Shown here piece after piece: positions 28,294 through 38,106 of a stretch of 64,000 bases of DNA; positions within the stretch are counted from its first letter, which is position 1; the number at the start of each line of letters is the position of its first letter. The position numbers were made by a program, and so were the translations under genes. The notes beneath the pieces are model-generated. The model saw only the letters and a program-made list of their open reading frames with translations, did not search any database and was not told the origin of the DNA. Origin of the DNA: Microbacterium oxydans (GTDB lineage: Bacteria; Actinomycetota; Actinomycetes; Actinomycetales; Microbacteriaceae); NCBI RefSeq assembly GCF_006540085.1, contig NZ_BJOG01000010.1:1-64000 (forward strand), written 5' to 3'.

Positions 28294-28931
28294 TCCGACG
28301 CTTCGACGATCTCTTCGTGCCCGATGGCGACGAGGCTCGACGCTGGGCGGAGGAAGAGCTCTCCAACCCGCGCTACGCGGACGCGAAGCCCACCTGGTTC
28401 GATCTGGTGGCCCGCGACATCGGCCGCTTCCTCGCCGATCTGTTCAGCTCGGACAACGGCGCGAACGTCGGTCCGTCCGCCCTCATCATCGTCAGCGTCA
28501 TCATCGCGGCTGCTCTGATCGCCGCCCTCATCATCTGGGGACGGCCGCGCAGTTCGAGGTCGATCAGGCGGGCGCACGGAGACCTCCTCGGTGCGGCGGA
28601 CGACCGCACCGCAGCACAGCTGAGATCGGATGCCGAGCGCGCCGCACGCGAAGGCGACTGGGACTCCGCGACCGTCCTGCGCTATCGCGCCATCGCCCGC
28701 AGCCTGCGGGAACGCGATCTGATCGATCCGGCACCCGGCGCGACCGCGCAGGGGATCGCCCGCGAGGCCAGCACGGTGTTCTCGGACGAGGCCGAGGCGA
28801 TGCGACGCGCCGCCCTCACCTTCGACGATGTCCGCTATCTCGGACATCACGCGACGGCGGAGGCGTATCGGGATCTCGTCGACACCGACGATCGGATCCG
28901 CGGACGCCGCCTGGAAGTGGTGCCGGCGTGA
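28290..28931 (+). CDS. DUF4129 domain protein
   Basis: 213 residues. A soluble start ('RRWAEEELSNPRYADAKPTWFDLVARDIGRFL') is followed by one membrane helix (about 67-87). The DUF4129 domain comes after it ('AEAARREGDWDSATVLRYRAIARSL'-like segment at about 115-140, then 'LTFDDVRYLGHHATAEAYRDL'). The family accompanies MoxR ATPases and DUF58 proteins; its role is unknown. ATGA overlap with the gene before and GTGA overlap with the gene after. Confidence 0.88.
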   Translation: MIRRFDDLFVPDGDEARRWAEEELSNPRYADAKPTWFDLVARDIGRFLADLFSSDNGANVGPSALIIVSVIIAAALIAALIIWGRPRSSRSIRRAHGDLLGAADDRTAAQLRSDAERAAREGDWDSATVLRYRAIARSLRERDLIDPAPGATAQGIAREASTVFSDEAEAMRRAALTFDDVRYLGHHATAEAYRDLVDTDDRIRGRRLEVVPA

Positions 28932-30165
28932 GCATCACAGACAGCGAGCGCACGCCCCTGCTCCCCGCCGCCTCCGACGCCGAACCGCTCTCCACCGCCG
29001 AACGCCGCCCGAGTCGCGCGAAGTCCATCATCGGCTGGGCCATCGTCGCGGCGCTCGTGCTGATCGTCACGGTGGTGGGTCTTCGCGTAGCCGCGACGGC
29101 ACCCGGTGCGCGCGGCGCCCTCGACCCCGAGGCCCGCGACGATGCCGGCGCACTCGCGCTCGCGAACATCCTGCGCGATCAGGGCGTCGAGGTCGACGTC
29201 CATCGGTCACGAGTCGAGGCCCGCGCGGCGATCGACGCCGACACCACACTGGTCATGGCCAACCCCTACACGCTCACCGACGAAGCACTCGCGACGCTCA
29301 CCGAACCCGCGGAGCGCGTGGTGTTCCTGTCCACGAGCACGCATCTGCTGAACGAGCTCCGCATCGGCGACAACGCGCCGGGCACATCGTCGGCCGTGAG
29401 CGCGGAGTGCGATGTCGCGGAGTTCGCGAAGGTCGGCACGATCCGCGCCGACCGTCTCTTCGCCGCCGCTGACGGCGTGCAGGCCTGCTTCGGGGATTCC
29501 GAGGGCGCAGCCGTCCTCGTCGATCGTCGCACCAGTCCTCAGCGCACCGTGGTGGAGGGATCGAGGCTCTTCGGCAACGCCTACCTCGCCGAGAACGGGA
29601 ATGCGGCCCTCGGACTCGCCCTGCTCGGTCAGACCGACCGCGTCGTCTGGTATGTCCCCAGCTTCGCGGACTCCGACATCGAAGCCGAGCCGGTCGACAC
29701 GCTGGGCAGCCTCACGCCCCCGTGGGTGACGCCCGCCATCCTGCTGCTGATCGCGGTGGGGGTCGCGACGGCGATCTGGCGCGGCCAGCGGTTCGGTCCC
29801 CTCGTCGCCGAGACGCTGCCGGTCACCGTGCGAGCCTCGGAGACGATGCAGGGACGCGCACGTCTCACGGCCAGAGCCGCGGACTCCGCACACGCCGCGC
29901 AGGCGCTCCGCGACGGCACTCGGCGACGTCTCGCCCGTCGGCTCGGACTCGCCGTCCACGCCGACGCGGATGAGGTCGCCGACGCGGCATCGGATCGGCT
30001 GCGGGTCCCGCGCGGCACGCTCCAGGTACTGCTGGCCGGGCCCCCGCCCGAGGACGACGCCGCCCTGATCGAACTCGCCAGACGCCTCGACCAGCTCGAG
30101 ACGGCGGTGGACGAGACCGCCCGCACCGACACGACCGCCCATCCCCGAGAAGCAGAGGGAAACAC

Positions 30166-30169
<4 letters not shown>
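28928..30169 (+). CDS. DUF4350 domain protein
   Basis: 413 residues: N-terminal membrane helix ('IIGWAIVAALVLIVTVVGLRV'), an extracytoplasmic DUF4350 domain with the Rossmann-like stretch 'TLVMANPYTLTDEALATL', and a second membrane helix ('WVTPAILLLIAVGVATAIW'). A cytoplasmic helical tail follows. It probably forms a membrane complex with the DUF4129 protein and is served by the MoxR ATPase encoded next (GTGA overlap). In M. tuberculosis the equivalent is Rv3691. No enzymatic residues are recognisable. Confidence 0.87.
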
Positions 30170-31137
<968 letters not shown>

Positions 31138-32445
31138 GTGTTCATCACCGGTCGCCTCGCCGTCGCCATCGCCGTCGGTATCGTCCCGCTCGTCATCGCC
31201 GGGCTCGCGGGCTATCCGGCGTACGCGGTGCTCGGTGCCTGGATCGCTCTGTGCCTGCTGCTCGTCGCCGTCGACGTCGCCCTCGCCGCGAGTCCTCGCT
31301 CCGTCACCGTGAGCCGCCGGCTGCCCGCACGCGCGCGGCTCGGCGAGCCGGTCCCGGTGAGCGTCGCGGTGCACAACCACGGCAGCAGGGCACTGAACGC
31401 GACGCTCCGCGACGCATGGCAGCCGACAGCGGGCGCTCCGCTCGACCGGCAGCGTCTGCACATCGCTCCTGGCGAACGCGGCCGGGTCGCCATTCCGCTC
31501 CTCCCCCGCCGCCGCGGAGAACTCGTGAGCGAGTTCGTGATGCTGCGTTCGCGCGGGCCCCTCGGCATCGCCGGTCGACAGGCCCGGCACGTCGTCCGCG
31601 GGGCGATCAGAGTGCTCCCGGCGTTCTCCTCCCGCAAGCATCTTCCGTCGCGACTCGCCCGGCTGCGCGAGCTGGACGGCAACACGAGCATCCAGGTGCG
31701 CGGTCAGGGCACCGAGTTCGACTCCTTGCGGGAGTACGTGCGCGGAGACGACGTGCGTTCGATCGATTGGAGGGCGACGGCTCGCGCCGGGACCACCATG
31801 CTGCGGACCTGGCGCCCGGAGCGGGATCGCCACGTCGTCATCATCATCGACACGGGACGCACGGCTGCCGCACGTGTCGGGGACGGCACCCGTGTTGATG
31901 CCTCACTGGAGGCCGCGCTGCTGCTGGCGGCACTCGCCTCCCGCGCGGGCGATCATGTGCACCTCCTGATGTACGACAGGGTGGTCCGCGCGCGGGTAAC
32001 GGGCGTCGACGGCGCCGCGCTGCTGCCGGCACTCACCGACGCCATGGCTCCGGTGCACGCTCGGCTGGTCGACACGGACTGGCACGGCGCGTTCACCGCC
32101 GTCCGCACGCTCACCACACGCCCCTCGCTCATCGTGGCTCTGACCGCGCAGGATGCCGCCGAGTCGGCGCGCGGATTCCTCGGCGCCTTCCCGAACGCGT
32201 CACGCGCGACCACCGTGCTGGTCGGCTCCGTGACCGATGACGGCATCTCCGCGCTCGCGCGCCGACGCGACTCCCGGGAGGACGTGTACCTCGCAGCAGC
32301 GGCCGAGAGGACCCTCCGCGATGCGGAGAACGTCGCCGATGCGATCCGCAGGGCGGGCGGAGAGGCGATCGCCGCCGATCCGGAGGAGCTTCCTCCCCGG
32401 ATCGCCGACCGCTATCTGGAGCTGAAAGCGGCTGGTCGGCTCTGA
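31138..32445 (+). CDS. DUF58 domain protein
   Basis: 435 residues. Two N-terminal membrane segments (about 5-22 and 27-47) precede a beta-rich domain. The DUF58 signature follows: 'FDSLREYVRGDDVRSIDWRATARAG'-type motif around 195-220. A VWA-like region comes next ('RHVVIIIDTGRTAAARVG'). DUF58 proteins are partners of MoxR ATPases. The GTG start touches the moxR stop with no spacer. Equivalent to Rv3693. Function in the cell envelope is suspected for the family but not shown. Confidence 0.9.
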   Translation: MFITGRLAVAIAVGIVPLVIAGLAGYPAYAVLGAWIALCLLLVAVDVALAASPRSVTVSRRLPARARLGEPVPVSVAVHNHGSRALNATLRDAWQPTAGAPLDRQRLHIAPGERGRVAIPLLPRRRGELVSEFVMLRSRGPLGIAGRQARHVVRGAIRVLPAFSSRKHLPSRLARLRELDGNTSIQVRGQGTEFDSLREYVRGDDVRSIDWRATARAGTTMLRTWRPERDRHVVIIIDTGRTAAARVGDGTRVDASLEAALLLAALASRAGDHVHLLMYDRVVRARVTGVDGAALLPALTDAMAPVHARLVDTDWHGAFTAVRTLTTRPSLIVALTAQDAAESARGFLGAFPNASRATTVLVGSVTDDGISALARRRDSREDVYLAAAAERTLRDAENVADAIRRAGGEAIAADPEELPPRIADRYLELKAAGRL

Positions 32446-32483
32446 ACCCCCGCCCACGATGAGATGTGGCGGCTCACCGTCTG

Positions 32484-33494
32484 TCAGCCCGCCACCAGAC
32501 GCGGCGTACCCGCTTCGTACTCGACGAGGTCTCCCGTCTCACCCTGGCGGTGCGCGCGCCCGCCGATGACGAGCATGTAGATCAGGAACACGGCGAGTGC
32601 CGCGCCTCCGATACCGATCTTGACCGGCCACGGCAGTGCCCAACCGGTGACGAAACCTTCGACGAGCCCCGCGAGGAACAGGGCGAAGACCAGACCGATC
32701 GCCACGGTCGCGAGCGCTCGGCCCTGCTCGGCGAGCGCTTCACCTCGCGTGCGTCGCCCCGGCGCCACCCAGGCCCAGAACACGTGCAGACCTGCGGCGG
32801 CCGCCACGAAGATACAGGTCATCTCGAGCATCCCGTGCGGAAGGATGTACAGCACCATCAGGTCGGCCTTGTCGTGGACGGCCATCACCGCGCCGGTGGT
32901 CCCGAGACCCATCGCGTTCTGCACGAGCATGTAGACCGGCCAGATCCCCGTGACGCCGAAGAGCACGCACTGCATCGCGATCCAGGCGTTGTTCGTCCAG
33001 ACCATGCCCATGAACACGGCAGCGGGGTTCTCGGTGTAGTAGCCCGTGAAGCTCTCGTCCGCATACTGCTCGAGTGCCGACGGCGAGCCCAGAGTCGCCA
33101 CGAGCGCGGGATCGCTCGCGATCCAGGCCGCGGTGCCGACGGCGACCGCGATGAAGGAGATCGCGATGACCAGGGTCGTCCAACGCAGGCGATACAGCGC
33201 AGCGGGAAGCTGCAGACGGAAGAAGCGTCCGGTCTGCGTGAGGATGCTGTCCGATGCACCGGTCAGACGCAGGCGTGCACGGACCAGGATGGTCGACAGG
33301 TAGGCACCCTGCGGCGAATCGCCGACTGAGGTCTTGAGCTCAGCCAGGTCGGCGGAGGCGGCGCGGTATCGGACGATGAGCTCGTCGACCCCGTCCCCGT
33401 CGAGACGGGCGCGACTGAGTTGGTCCAGCCGCTCCCATTCGGCGCGGCGTGCATCTGTCAGCGCATCGGCATCCACCTGATTTACTGTACTCAT
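32484..33494 (-). CDS. Stage II sporulation protein M-like membrane protein (SpoIIM/DUF95)
   Basis: 336 residues. A soluble helical N-terminus (1-100) is followed by about six membrane helices with the family's 'LPHGMLEMTCIFVAAAAGLHV' signature. SpoIIM takes part in engulfment in Bacillus; in non-sporulating Actinobacteria this homologue sits beside MoxR/DUF58 and RDD genes and its role is unknown (Rv3694c in M. tuberculosis, also on the opposite strand). The ATG shares two bases with the ATG of the divergent RDD gene. GGGGTGG lies just upstream as a possible ribosome site. Confidence 0.9.
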   Translation of the reverse strand: MSTVNQVDADALTDARRAEWERLDQLSRARLDGDGVDELIVRYRAASADLAELKTSVGDSPQGAYLSTILVRARLRLTGASDSILTQTGRFFRLQLPAALYRLRWTTLVIAISFIAVAVGTAAWIASDPALVATLGSPSALEQYADESFTGYYTENPAAVFMGMVWTNNAWIAMQCVLFGVTGIWPVYMLVQNAMGLGTTGAVMAVHDKADLMVLYILPHGMLEMTCIFVAAAAGLHVFWAWVAPGRRTRGEALAEQGRALATVAIGLVFALFLAGLVEGFVTGWALPWPVKIGIGGAALAVFLIYMLVIGGRAHRQGETGDLVEYEAGTPRLVAG

Positions 33495-34302
33495 GTCCAC
33501 CCCGATCGATGCTGCAAACGAGGTGCTCTCCGGCGAGGCCGTGGCGATCGACGTGCAGCCCATCGGCTTCCTGCTCCGAGCGCTCGGCGCCGCGATCGAC
33601 ATGCTCCTCGGATACGCCGTGTTCCTCCTGTGGATCTTCCTGCGCATCTGGCTGCTCGACGCCGGCGTGCTCGACGAGACGACGGATCGGATCGCCGTGG
33701 TCTCGGCCTTCGTGGTGAGCTTCGTGGTGCTGCCGATCACGATGGAGGTCGCCCTGAAGGGACGCAGCCTCGGCAAGCTCGCGGTCGGCGGGCGCATCGT
33801 GCGCGTGGACGGAGGCGCCGCGGGGTTCCGACACGCCTTCATCCGCGCCCTCCTCGGCGTGCTGGAGATCTACATGACCTTCGGCGGTGTGGCGGTGCTC
33901 ACCGGCGCGTTCAACGCGCGGTCGCAGCGCCTGGGCGACCTGGTCGCCGGCACCTACAGTCAGCGCGTGCGCACCCCCGCTCTCGTCGCGCACGTACCCG
34001 TGCTTCCTCCGTCGTTGGGCGGCTGGGCCCAGATCGCCGACGTCGCTCGGCTCCCCGACCGGCTCGCGCGGCGCATCTCCCAGTTCCTGCAGAGCGCCCC
34101 CCGCATGATTCCTGCGGCACGGGCACGTGTCGCGCTCGATCTGCTGACCGAGGCGACCCCCTTCGTCTCGCCGCTGCCTCCGGCTCCGCCGGAGCAGGCG
34201 CTGATCGGTATCACCGTCCTGCGCCGGGAACGCGAACGCCGGGCACTGGAGAACTCCGACCGTCGCGCCGAACGGCTCACCGGGCGGCGCGTCGGCGTCT
34301 GA
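33493..34302 (+). CDS. RDD family membrane protein
   Basis: 269 residues. The RDD domain has two to three membrane helices ('IDMLLGYAVFLLWIFLRIWLL', 'VVSAFVVSFVVLPITMEVAL') and the conserved 'GRSLGKLAVGGRIVR' and 'FNARSQRLGDLVAGT' segments. The C-terminal half is soluble and charged. RDD proteins are often linked to transport or envelope functions. No ribosome site is visible before the ATG, which overlaps the start of the divergent SpoIIM gene. A TACTGT box five to ten bases upstream suggests a leaderless message. Equivalent to Rv3695. Confidence 0.88.
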   Translation: MSTPIDAANEVLSGEAVAIDVQPIGFLLRALGAAIDMLLGYAVFLLWIFLRIWLLDAGVLDETTDRIAVVSAFVVSFVVLPITMEVALKGRSLGKLAVGGRIVRVDGGAAGFRHAFIRALLGVLEIYMTFGGVAVLTGAFNARSQRLGDLVAGTYSQRVRTPALVAHVPVLPPSLGGWAQIADVARLPDRLARRISQFLQSAPRMIPAARARVALDLLTEATPFVSPLPPAPPEQALIGITVLRRERERRALENSDRRAERLTGRRVGV

Positions 34303-34346
34303 ACGGCGCCGGTCACCGCGGCGTCCTCCGCACCTTCACGCGTGCG

Positions 34347-35561
34347 TCAGAAGCGGATCGCGTCGATCACCTTGACACGGAGAGCGACCAGCGCGGGGAT
34401 GAACCCGGACACCGCACCGACGATGACCGACGCGAGGAGGCCGATGAGCGCCGCGCGCATCGGGAAGGGCGGGATGTCCTGGATCCCGTAGAACATCGAC
34501 GTGATGATCCACTCCGAGCGCAGCACCGCGACGACGATCGCGATCCCGATCACTCCCGCGACCGTGGTGGCCACGAGGCTCTCCAGGAACACCGCGAAGA
34601 AGACCCGCCCCGAGCTGGCACCGAAAGCGCGCCTGACCCCGATCTCCCGAACGCGTTGACGCATCGCCACGAGCTGGATGTTGATCAGGCTGAGCGCCCC
34701 GAGGGCGAGGATCAGGGCCGCGATACCACCGGTGACCATCTCGAACGTCGCCTGCGCATCCAGAGCCCCCGGCTGCGCAGCCCAGTCGGACCTGCTCACC
34801 GACACCGTCTGGCCCTCGGGCAGCCCCGCCCTCAGGTCCATCGCGAGCACCGGGGCGATCCGATCCACCTGGCCGGTCCCCATCCAGATCTCGTACTGCG
34901 TCCACGCATCGGTCGGGAGCGCATCCACGCGGGCACGGTAGGAGTCGTACAGCACATCGACGCGCATCTCCTCGTCGCCCATGCCCTGGCGCGGAGTGAT
35001 GCCGATCACCTGGTACGTCCCGCCGGCCGGGCCGCCGAGCGTCACGGTCGGGTGCTGCGACAACGGCACACGCCCCAGCCGGTCCCACAGGGGCTCCGTG
35101 ATGACGACGGGCGGGGCCATCGCCTCGCTGTCGGATTCGAGGAACCACCGCCCTTCCAGGAGGCGCTCGCGATGGATCTGCGAGAACGCGGGATCCATGA
35201 CGCGGGCCGGAACCTGCACGATCCCGTCGGGGAGCTGGACGTCGAGCATCACGCCCTGGGAGATGCGCGCCGTGTGGCTGAACCCGAAGCGCTCGGACAC
35301 GCGGTCGAAGCGGGCATCGAACTCGTCGGCGTCGACGGGCGTGCCGTCGTCGCTGTTGACCGCGACGACGACGGTGGCCGCTCGTCCGCCCCACCGGTCG
35401 GACTGCTCGGCTTGGAACTGTCGCTGGTACTCGGAGATCGCGACGACCGCGGTGAGCGCGCCCACGGACACGGCGATCCCGATGAGGCTGAGCAGCACGC
35501 GCAGTTTGTGCACACGGATCTCGGCCCAGGCGTCGGAGAGGGCGCCGAGGAAACCGGTCAT
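34347..35561 (-). CDS. ABC transporter permease, MacB/FtsX type
   Basis: 404 residues. The first membrane helix (about 20-42) is followed by a large extracytoplasmic MacB_PCD domain. A C-terminal FtsX core has three helices ('GGIAALILALGALSLINIQLVAM', 'VFLESLVATTVAGVIGIAIVVAVL', 'AALIGLLASVIVGAVSGFIPALVAL'). 'REIGVRRAFGASSG' is the typical cytoplasmic loop that meets the ATPase. With its ATPase and adaptor it forms a mechanotransmission-type pump for peptides, antibiotics or lipids. Last gene of the three-gene operon. Confidence 0.92.
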   Translation of the reverse strand: MTGFLGALSDAWAEIRVHKLRVLLSLIGIAVSVGALTAVVAISEYQRQFQAEQSDRWGGRAATVVVAVNSDDGTPVDADEFDARFDRVSERFGFSHTARISQGVMLDVQLPDGIVQVPARVMDPAFSQIHRERLLEGRWFLESDSEAMAPPVVITEPLWDRLGRVPLSQHPTVTLGGPAGGTYQVIGITPRQGMGDEEMRVDVLYDSYRARVDALPTDAWTQYEIWMGTGQVDRIAPVLAMDLRAGLPEGQTVSVSRSDWAAQPGALDAQATFEMVTGGIAALILALGALSLINIQLVAMRQRVREIGVRRAFGASSGRVFFAVFLESLVATTVAGVIGIAIVVAVLRSEWIITSMFYGIQDIPPFPMRAALIGLLASVIVGAVSGFIPALVALRVKVIDAIRF

Positions 35562-36310
35562 GCGACCACCTCCGGTGCGGCGGAGGGCACGGGGGCGGCG
35601 AGGGTCGACGCCTCGAAGGCGCGGCTGAGGTCGGCGATCTCCAGGCGTCCGGCGTCGAGTCGGTAGTGGCGACGCGCCCGCGCAGCGACATGGAGATCGT
35701 GCGTGATGGTGACCAGTGCCGCGTCGGTCTCCGTCGCCACTTCGTCGAGCAGCGACATGACCGATGCCCCGGTGTCGATATCGAGGGCTCCGGTGGGCTC
35801 GTCCGCGAGGATCAGGACCGGTCTGCGGACGAGAGCCCGCGCGATGGCGACACGCTGCTGCTCACCGCCGGAGAGCTTGTCGGCGATCTGGTCGACGCGA
35901 TGCCCCAGCCCGACGCGCTCGAGCATGTCGGCCGCGATCTGGCGACGGTTCCAGAACATCCGCCCCTTCGCGTGGCCGAGCGGCATCATCACGTTGTCGA
36001 TCGCCGTACGCCCCGGCAGAAGGTTGAACTGCTGGAACACGAAGCCGACGTTGTCGCCGCGAAGGCGGTCGAGGCGACCGGAGCGCATCCGGCGCACCTC
36101 CCGACCTTCGAACGCGACGGAGCCGGAGGTGGGCGCATCCAACATCCCCAGGATGTTGAGCAGCGTCGATTTCCCCGACCCCGAGCGGCCCACGATGGAG
36201 ACGTGGTCCCCCGCTCCGACCTCGAGGGTGACGCCCCGAAGGATCTCCAGGCGCGAGTCGTCGGCGAGCAGGACGCTCTTGGAGACGTCGTCGAGCGCGA
36301 CCAGGCTCAC
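35558..36310 (-). CDS. ABC transporter ATP-binding protein, MacB/LolD type
   Basis: 250 residues. Walker A 'GRSGSGKST', Q-loop 'FVFQQFNLLPGRTAIDNVMMPL', signature 'LSGGEQQRVAIARAL', Walker B 'VLILADEPTGALD' and the switch His in 'LVTITHDLHV' are all intact. It energises the MacB-like permease. I use GTG 36310, which overlaps the adaptor stop by 4 bp; its own stop overlaps the permease ATG by 4 bp, so all three proteins are coupled. Confidence 0.93.
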   Translation of the reverse strand: MSLVALDDVSKSVLLADDSRLEILRGVTLEVGAGDHVSIVGRSGSGKSTLLNILGMLDAPTSGSVAFEGREVRRMRSGRLDRLRGDNVGFVFQQFNLLPGRTAIDNVMMPLGHAKGRMFWNRRQIAADMLERVGLGHRVDQIADKLSGGEQQRVAIARALVRRPVLILADEPTGALDIDTGASVMSLLDEVATETDAALVTITHDLHVAARARRHYRLDAGRLEIADLSRAFEASTLAAPVPSAAPEVVA

Positions 36311-37233
36311 CAGCTGGTCCCGGTGTCGCACTGCTCCACTCCCGGGGAGACCTCGTAGCAGAACTCCTCGACCGGCGCGACGAAGCCGGGCACGAACTGA
36401 CGGATGCTGTCGCCCTCCGCCAGACCCTCCGTCACCTCGACCATGACGCCGTCGTTGACGCCGAGAGTCACCGCCCGCTCCTCGGGGTCGGAGCCGTCAC
36501 CGGCGTCGACCCAGACCTTCCCCGACCCCGCACCGCCCTGGACGGCGGTGACCGGGATCACCAGCGCGTCATCCACCTGGCCGAGAGCGAGGTCGATCTT
36601 CGCGGGGAGACCTGCGAAGACCGTCTGGTCGACCGGGATCGCGCAGCGCACATTCGCGGTGCCCTCCGCCGTCACCTGGACTCCCACACCGGTGCACGCG
36701 AACGGGGCAGGGCCGCCCGTGATGGTGACCGTGGCCTCGGTGGGAGCATTGACGAGCCGGTACAGCTGCACGGGGTCGACGGTGGCGAGCAGGTGGTAGC
36801 GCGCTGGCGTGAGCTTGTACGTCTCGGTGCCGACCGTGGTTGCCTGGCCCTTGACGACGGCGAACTCCGACACGTCGCCGGCTTCGGGCGCGAGAACGTC
36901 GATGTCCTTGCGCGGCTCCTCCTGACGCACGGTGTACAGCTTCTGCCCCGCGGTCACGGTCGCCCCCTCCCCCACGTGCACGGCGAGGACGGTGCCGTTG
37001 AGCTCACCCCGGACGGCGAAGTCGTCGTCGCGCGCCACGTTCCCGCTCAGGCTCAGCGCGTTCACGACCGAACCGCGCTCGACAGCCACGACGGGATCCG
37101 TGATCCCGGCCTCCGGACTGACGACGCTCTCCGCGCGGTCGGGGAAGAACGCGATCTTGACGAGAGCCGCGGCGCACGCGCCGAAGACCACGACGAGAAG
37201 CAGGGGGAAGATCCAGCGACGCCAGACGATCAC
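36307..37233 (-). CDS. Efflux adaptor (HlyD/MacA-like) membrane-anchored protein
   Basis: 308 residues with an N-terminal membrane anchor ('WIFPLLLVVVFGACAAALVKIAFF'). A lipoyl-like half motif ('VRGELNGTVLAVHVGEGATVTAGQKLYTV') and a beta-barrel region ('GLPAKIDLALGQVDDALVIPVTAV') follow. The alpha-helical hairpin of Gram-negative MacA is absent, as is usual in Gram-positive adaptors. It probably presents substrate to the MacB-like pump or regulates it. GTG start with GGAAAGG upstream; first gene of the operon. Confidence 0.87.
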   Translation of the reverse strand: MIVWRRWIFPLLLVVVFGACAAALVKIAFFPDRAESVVSPEAGITDPVVAVERGSVVNALSLSGNVARDDDFAVRGELNGTVLAVHVGEGATVTAGQKLYTVRQEEPRKDIDVLAPEAGDVSEFAVVKGQATTVGTETYKLTPARYHLLATVDPVQLYRLVNAPTEATVTITGGPAPFACTGVGVQVTAEGTANVRCAIPVDQTVFAGLPAKIDLALGQVDDALVIPVTAVQGGAGSGKVWVDAGDGSDPEERAVTLGVNDGVMVEVTEGLAEGDSIRQFVPGFVAPVEEFCYEVSPGVEQCDTGTSW

Positions 37234-37333
37234 GAGTGCCTTTCCGGCCGCGCCGCCCTGGCACGCCTGCGGTCAGCGTATCCAGACTTCGGAATTCAGC
37301 GCTCGGCTGTGACCGCGTGTCGATCCACCGGTG

Positions 37334-37540
37334 TCAGGCGCGCAGTGCTTCGTGACGGACGACGAGCCACCCGGCGGGCACCGAGAGCCGGTCGGCGTGG
37401 GGCGAGCACAGATCATGCGCCTGAGGATCGTTCGCAGCGCCGAGCGGGCCGAGGGCCGCCATCTGATCGCCGTAGTCGTAGGTGAGGGTGGCCACGGCCT
37501 CTCGCGCGCAGCCGACCTTCGAGCACAGTCGTCCGTCCAT
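37334..37540 (-). CDS. DUF3499 protein
   Basis: 68 residues, equivalent to Rv3258c. Cysteines and histidines in 'LCSKVGCAREAVATLTYDYGDQ' and 'HDLCSPHADRLSVPAGW' probably form a zinc site. The family is confined to Actinobacteria and its role is unknown. GGAG lies too close to ATG 37540 to be ideal; a GTG at 37561 in frame is the alternative start. It diverges from the zincin-like gene, as in M. tuberculosis (Rv3258c-Rv3259). Confidence 0.82.
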   Translation of the reverse strand: MDGRLCSKVGCAREAVATLTYDYGDQMAALGPLGAANDPQAHDLCSPHADRLSVPAGWLVVRHEALRA

Positions 37541-37605
37541 CTCCGCCAGCGTACGGCGCACTCCGACGCGGCGACGGATGCCGCGCCGGGCGAGCCGCCA
37601 CCGCC

Positions 37606-37611
37606 TAGACT
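37606..37611 (+). promoter_or_regulatory. -10 box, leaderless layout
   Basis: TAGACT six bases before the ATG at 37618. Confidence 0.5.
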
Positions 37612-37617
37612 TTCGTC

Positions 37618-38046
37618 ATGCCTCGTCGACGCGCCACCCCCGCCACCGCCGCTCCTCGGCGCGGTGCGCGGCATGGGCGACATGGTCGCCTGGGCCGCAG
37701 CGAGGTCGTGCGTCCGCCGTTGGCTCCTCTCGACGGACGCATCGACCGGTTCGACCTCACGGTCGGCACGGCCGTCGAGTTCCTCCGCGGTACCTGGCCC
37801 GAACTGCAGGACGTCCGGTTCGAGATCGGCGCGATCCCGGGGTTCGACGCGACCGACGAAGTGCCCCGGTGGTATCTCGACCGCGAGAACCGGCGCATCG
37901 TGCTGTTCCGACTCCCCATCGAACGGCTCCTGCCCCCTGGGCACGACGATGCCGCGCACCGGCGCATGGCCATCGAGAGCGCGGTCTTCCGGGCAGCGGC
38001 CGAGTACGTCGGCCGCGAGCCGTGGGACCTCGGCCACGACCACTGA
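37618..38046 (+). CDS. Zincin-like 'metallopeptidase family' protein lacking the metal motif
   Basis: 142 residues with a very basic Arg/Pro/Ala start (1-40). The core 'FDLTVGTAVEFLRGTWPEL..VRFEIGAIPG' and 'NRRIVLFRLPIERL' follows the zincin_1 (PF06262) plan. Where family enzymes have HExxHxxG, this protein reads 'ESAVFRAAAEYVG' (residues 120-132), with no metal-binding histidines. It is therefore unlikely to be a peptidase and may have a structural or regulatory role. The Rv3259-type proteins in this gene position look similar. Confidence 0.82.
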   Translation: MPRRRATPATAAPRRGARHGRHGRLGRSEVVRPPLAPLDGRIDRFDLTVGTAVEFLRGTWPELQDVRFEIGAIPGFDATDEVPRWYLDRENRRIVLFRLPIERLLPPGHDDAAHRRMAIESAVFRAAAEYVGREPWDLGHDH

Positions 38047-38050
38047 CACC

Positions 38051-38073
38051 ACGACTGACGCCACGACAGTCGT
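38051..38073. terminator. Hairpin between convergent genes
   Basis: ACGACTG (38051-38057) and CAGTCGT (38067-38073), loop of nine bases, between the zincin-like gene (plus) and the DUF5719 gene (minus). No T run. Confidence 0.5.
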
Positions 38074-38106
38074 TGCCGGCATGTCGGCCCGAACGCGGTG
38101 CGCCGC

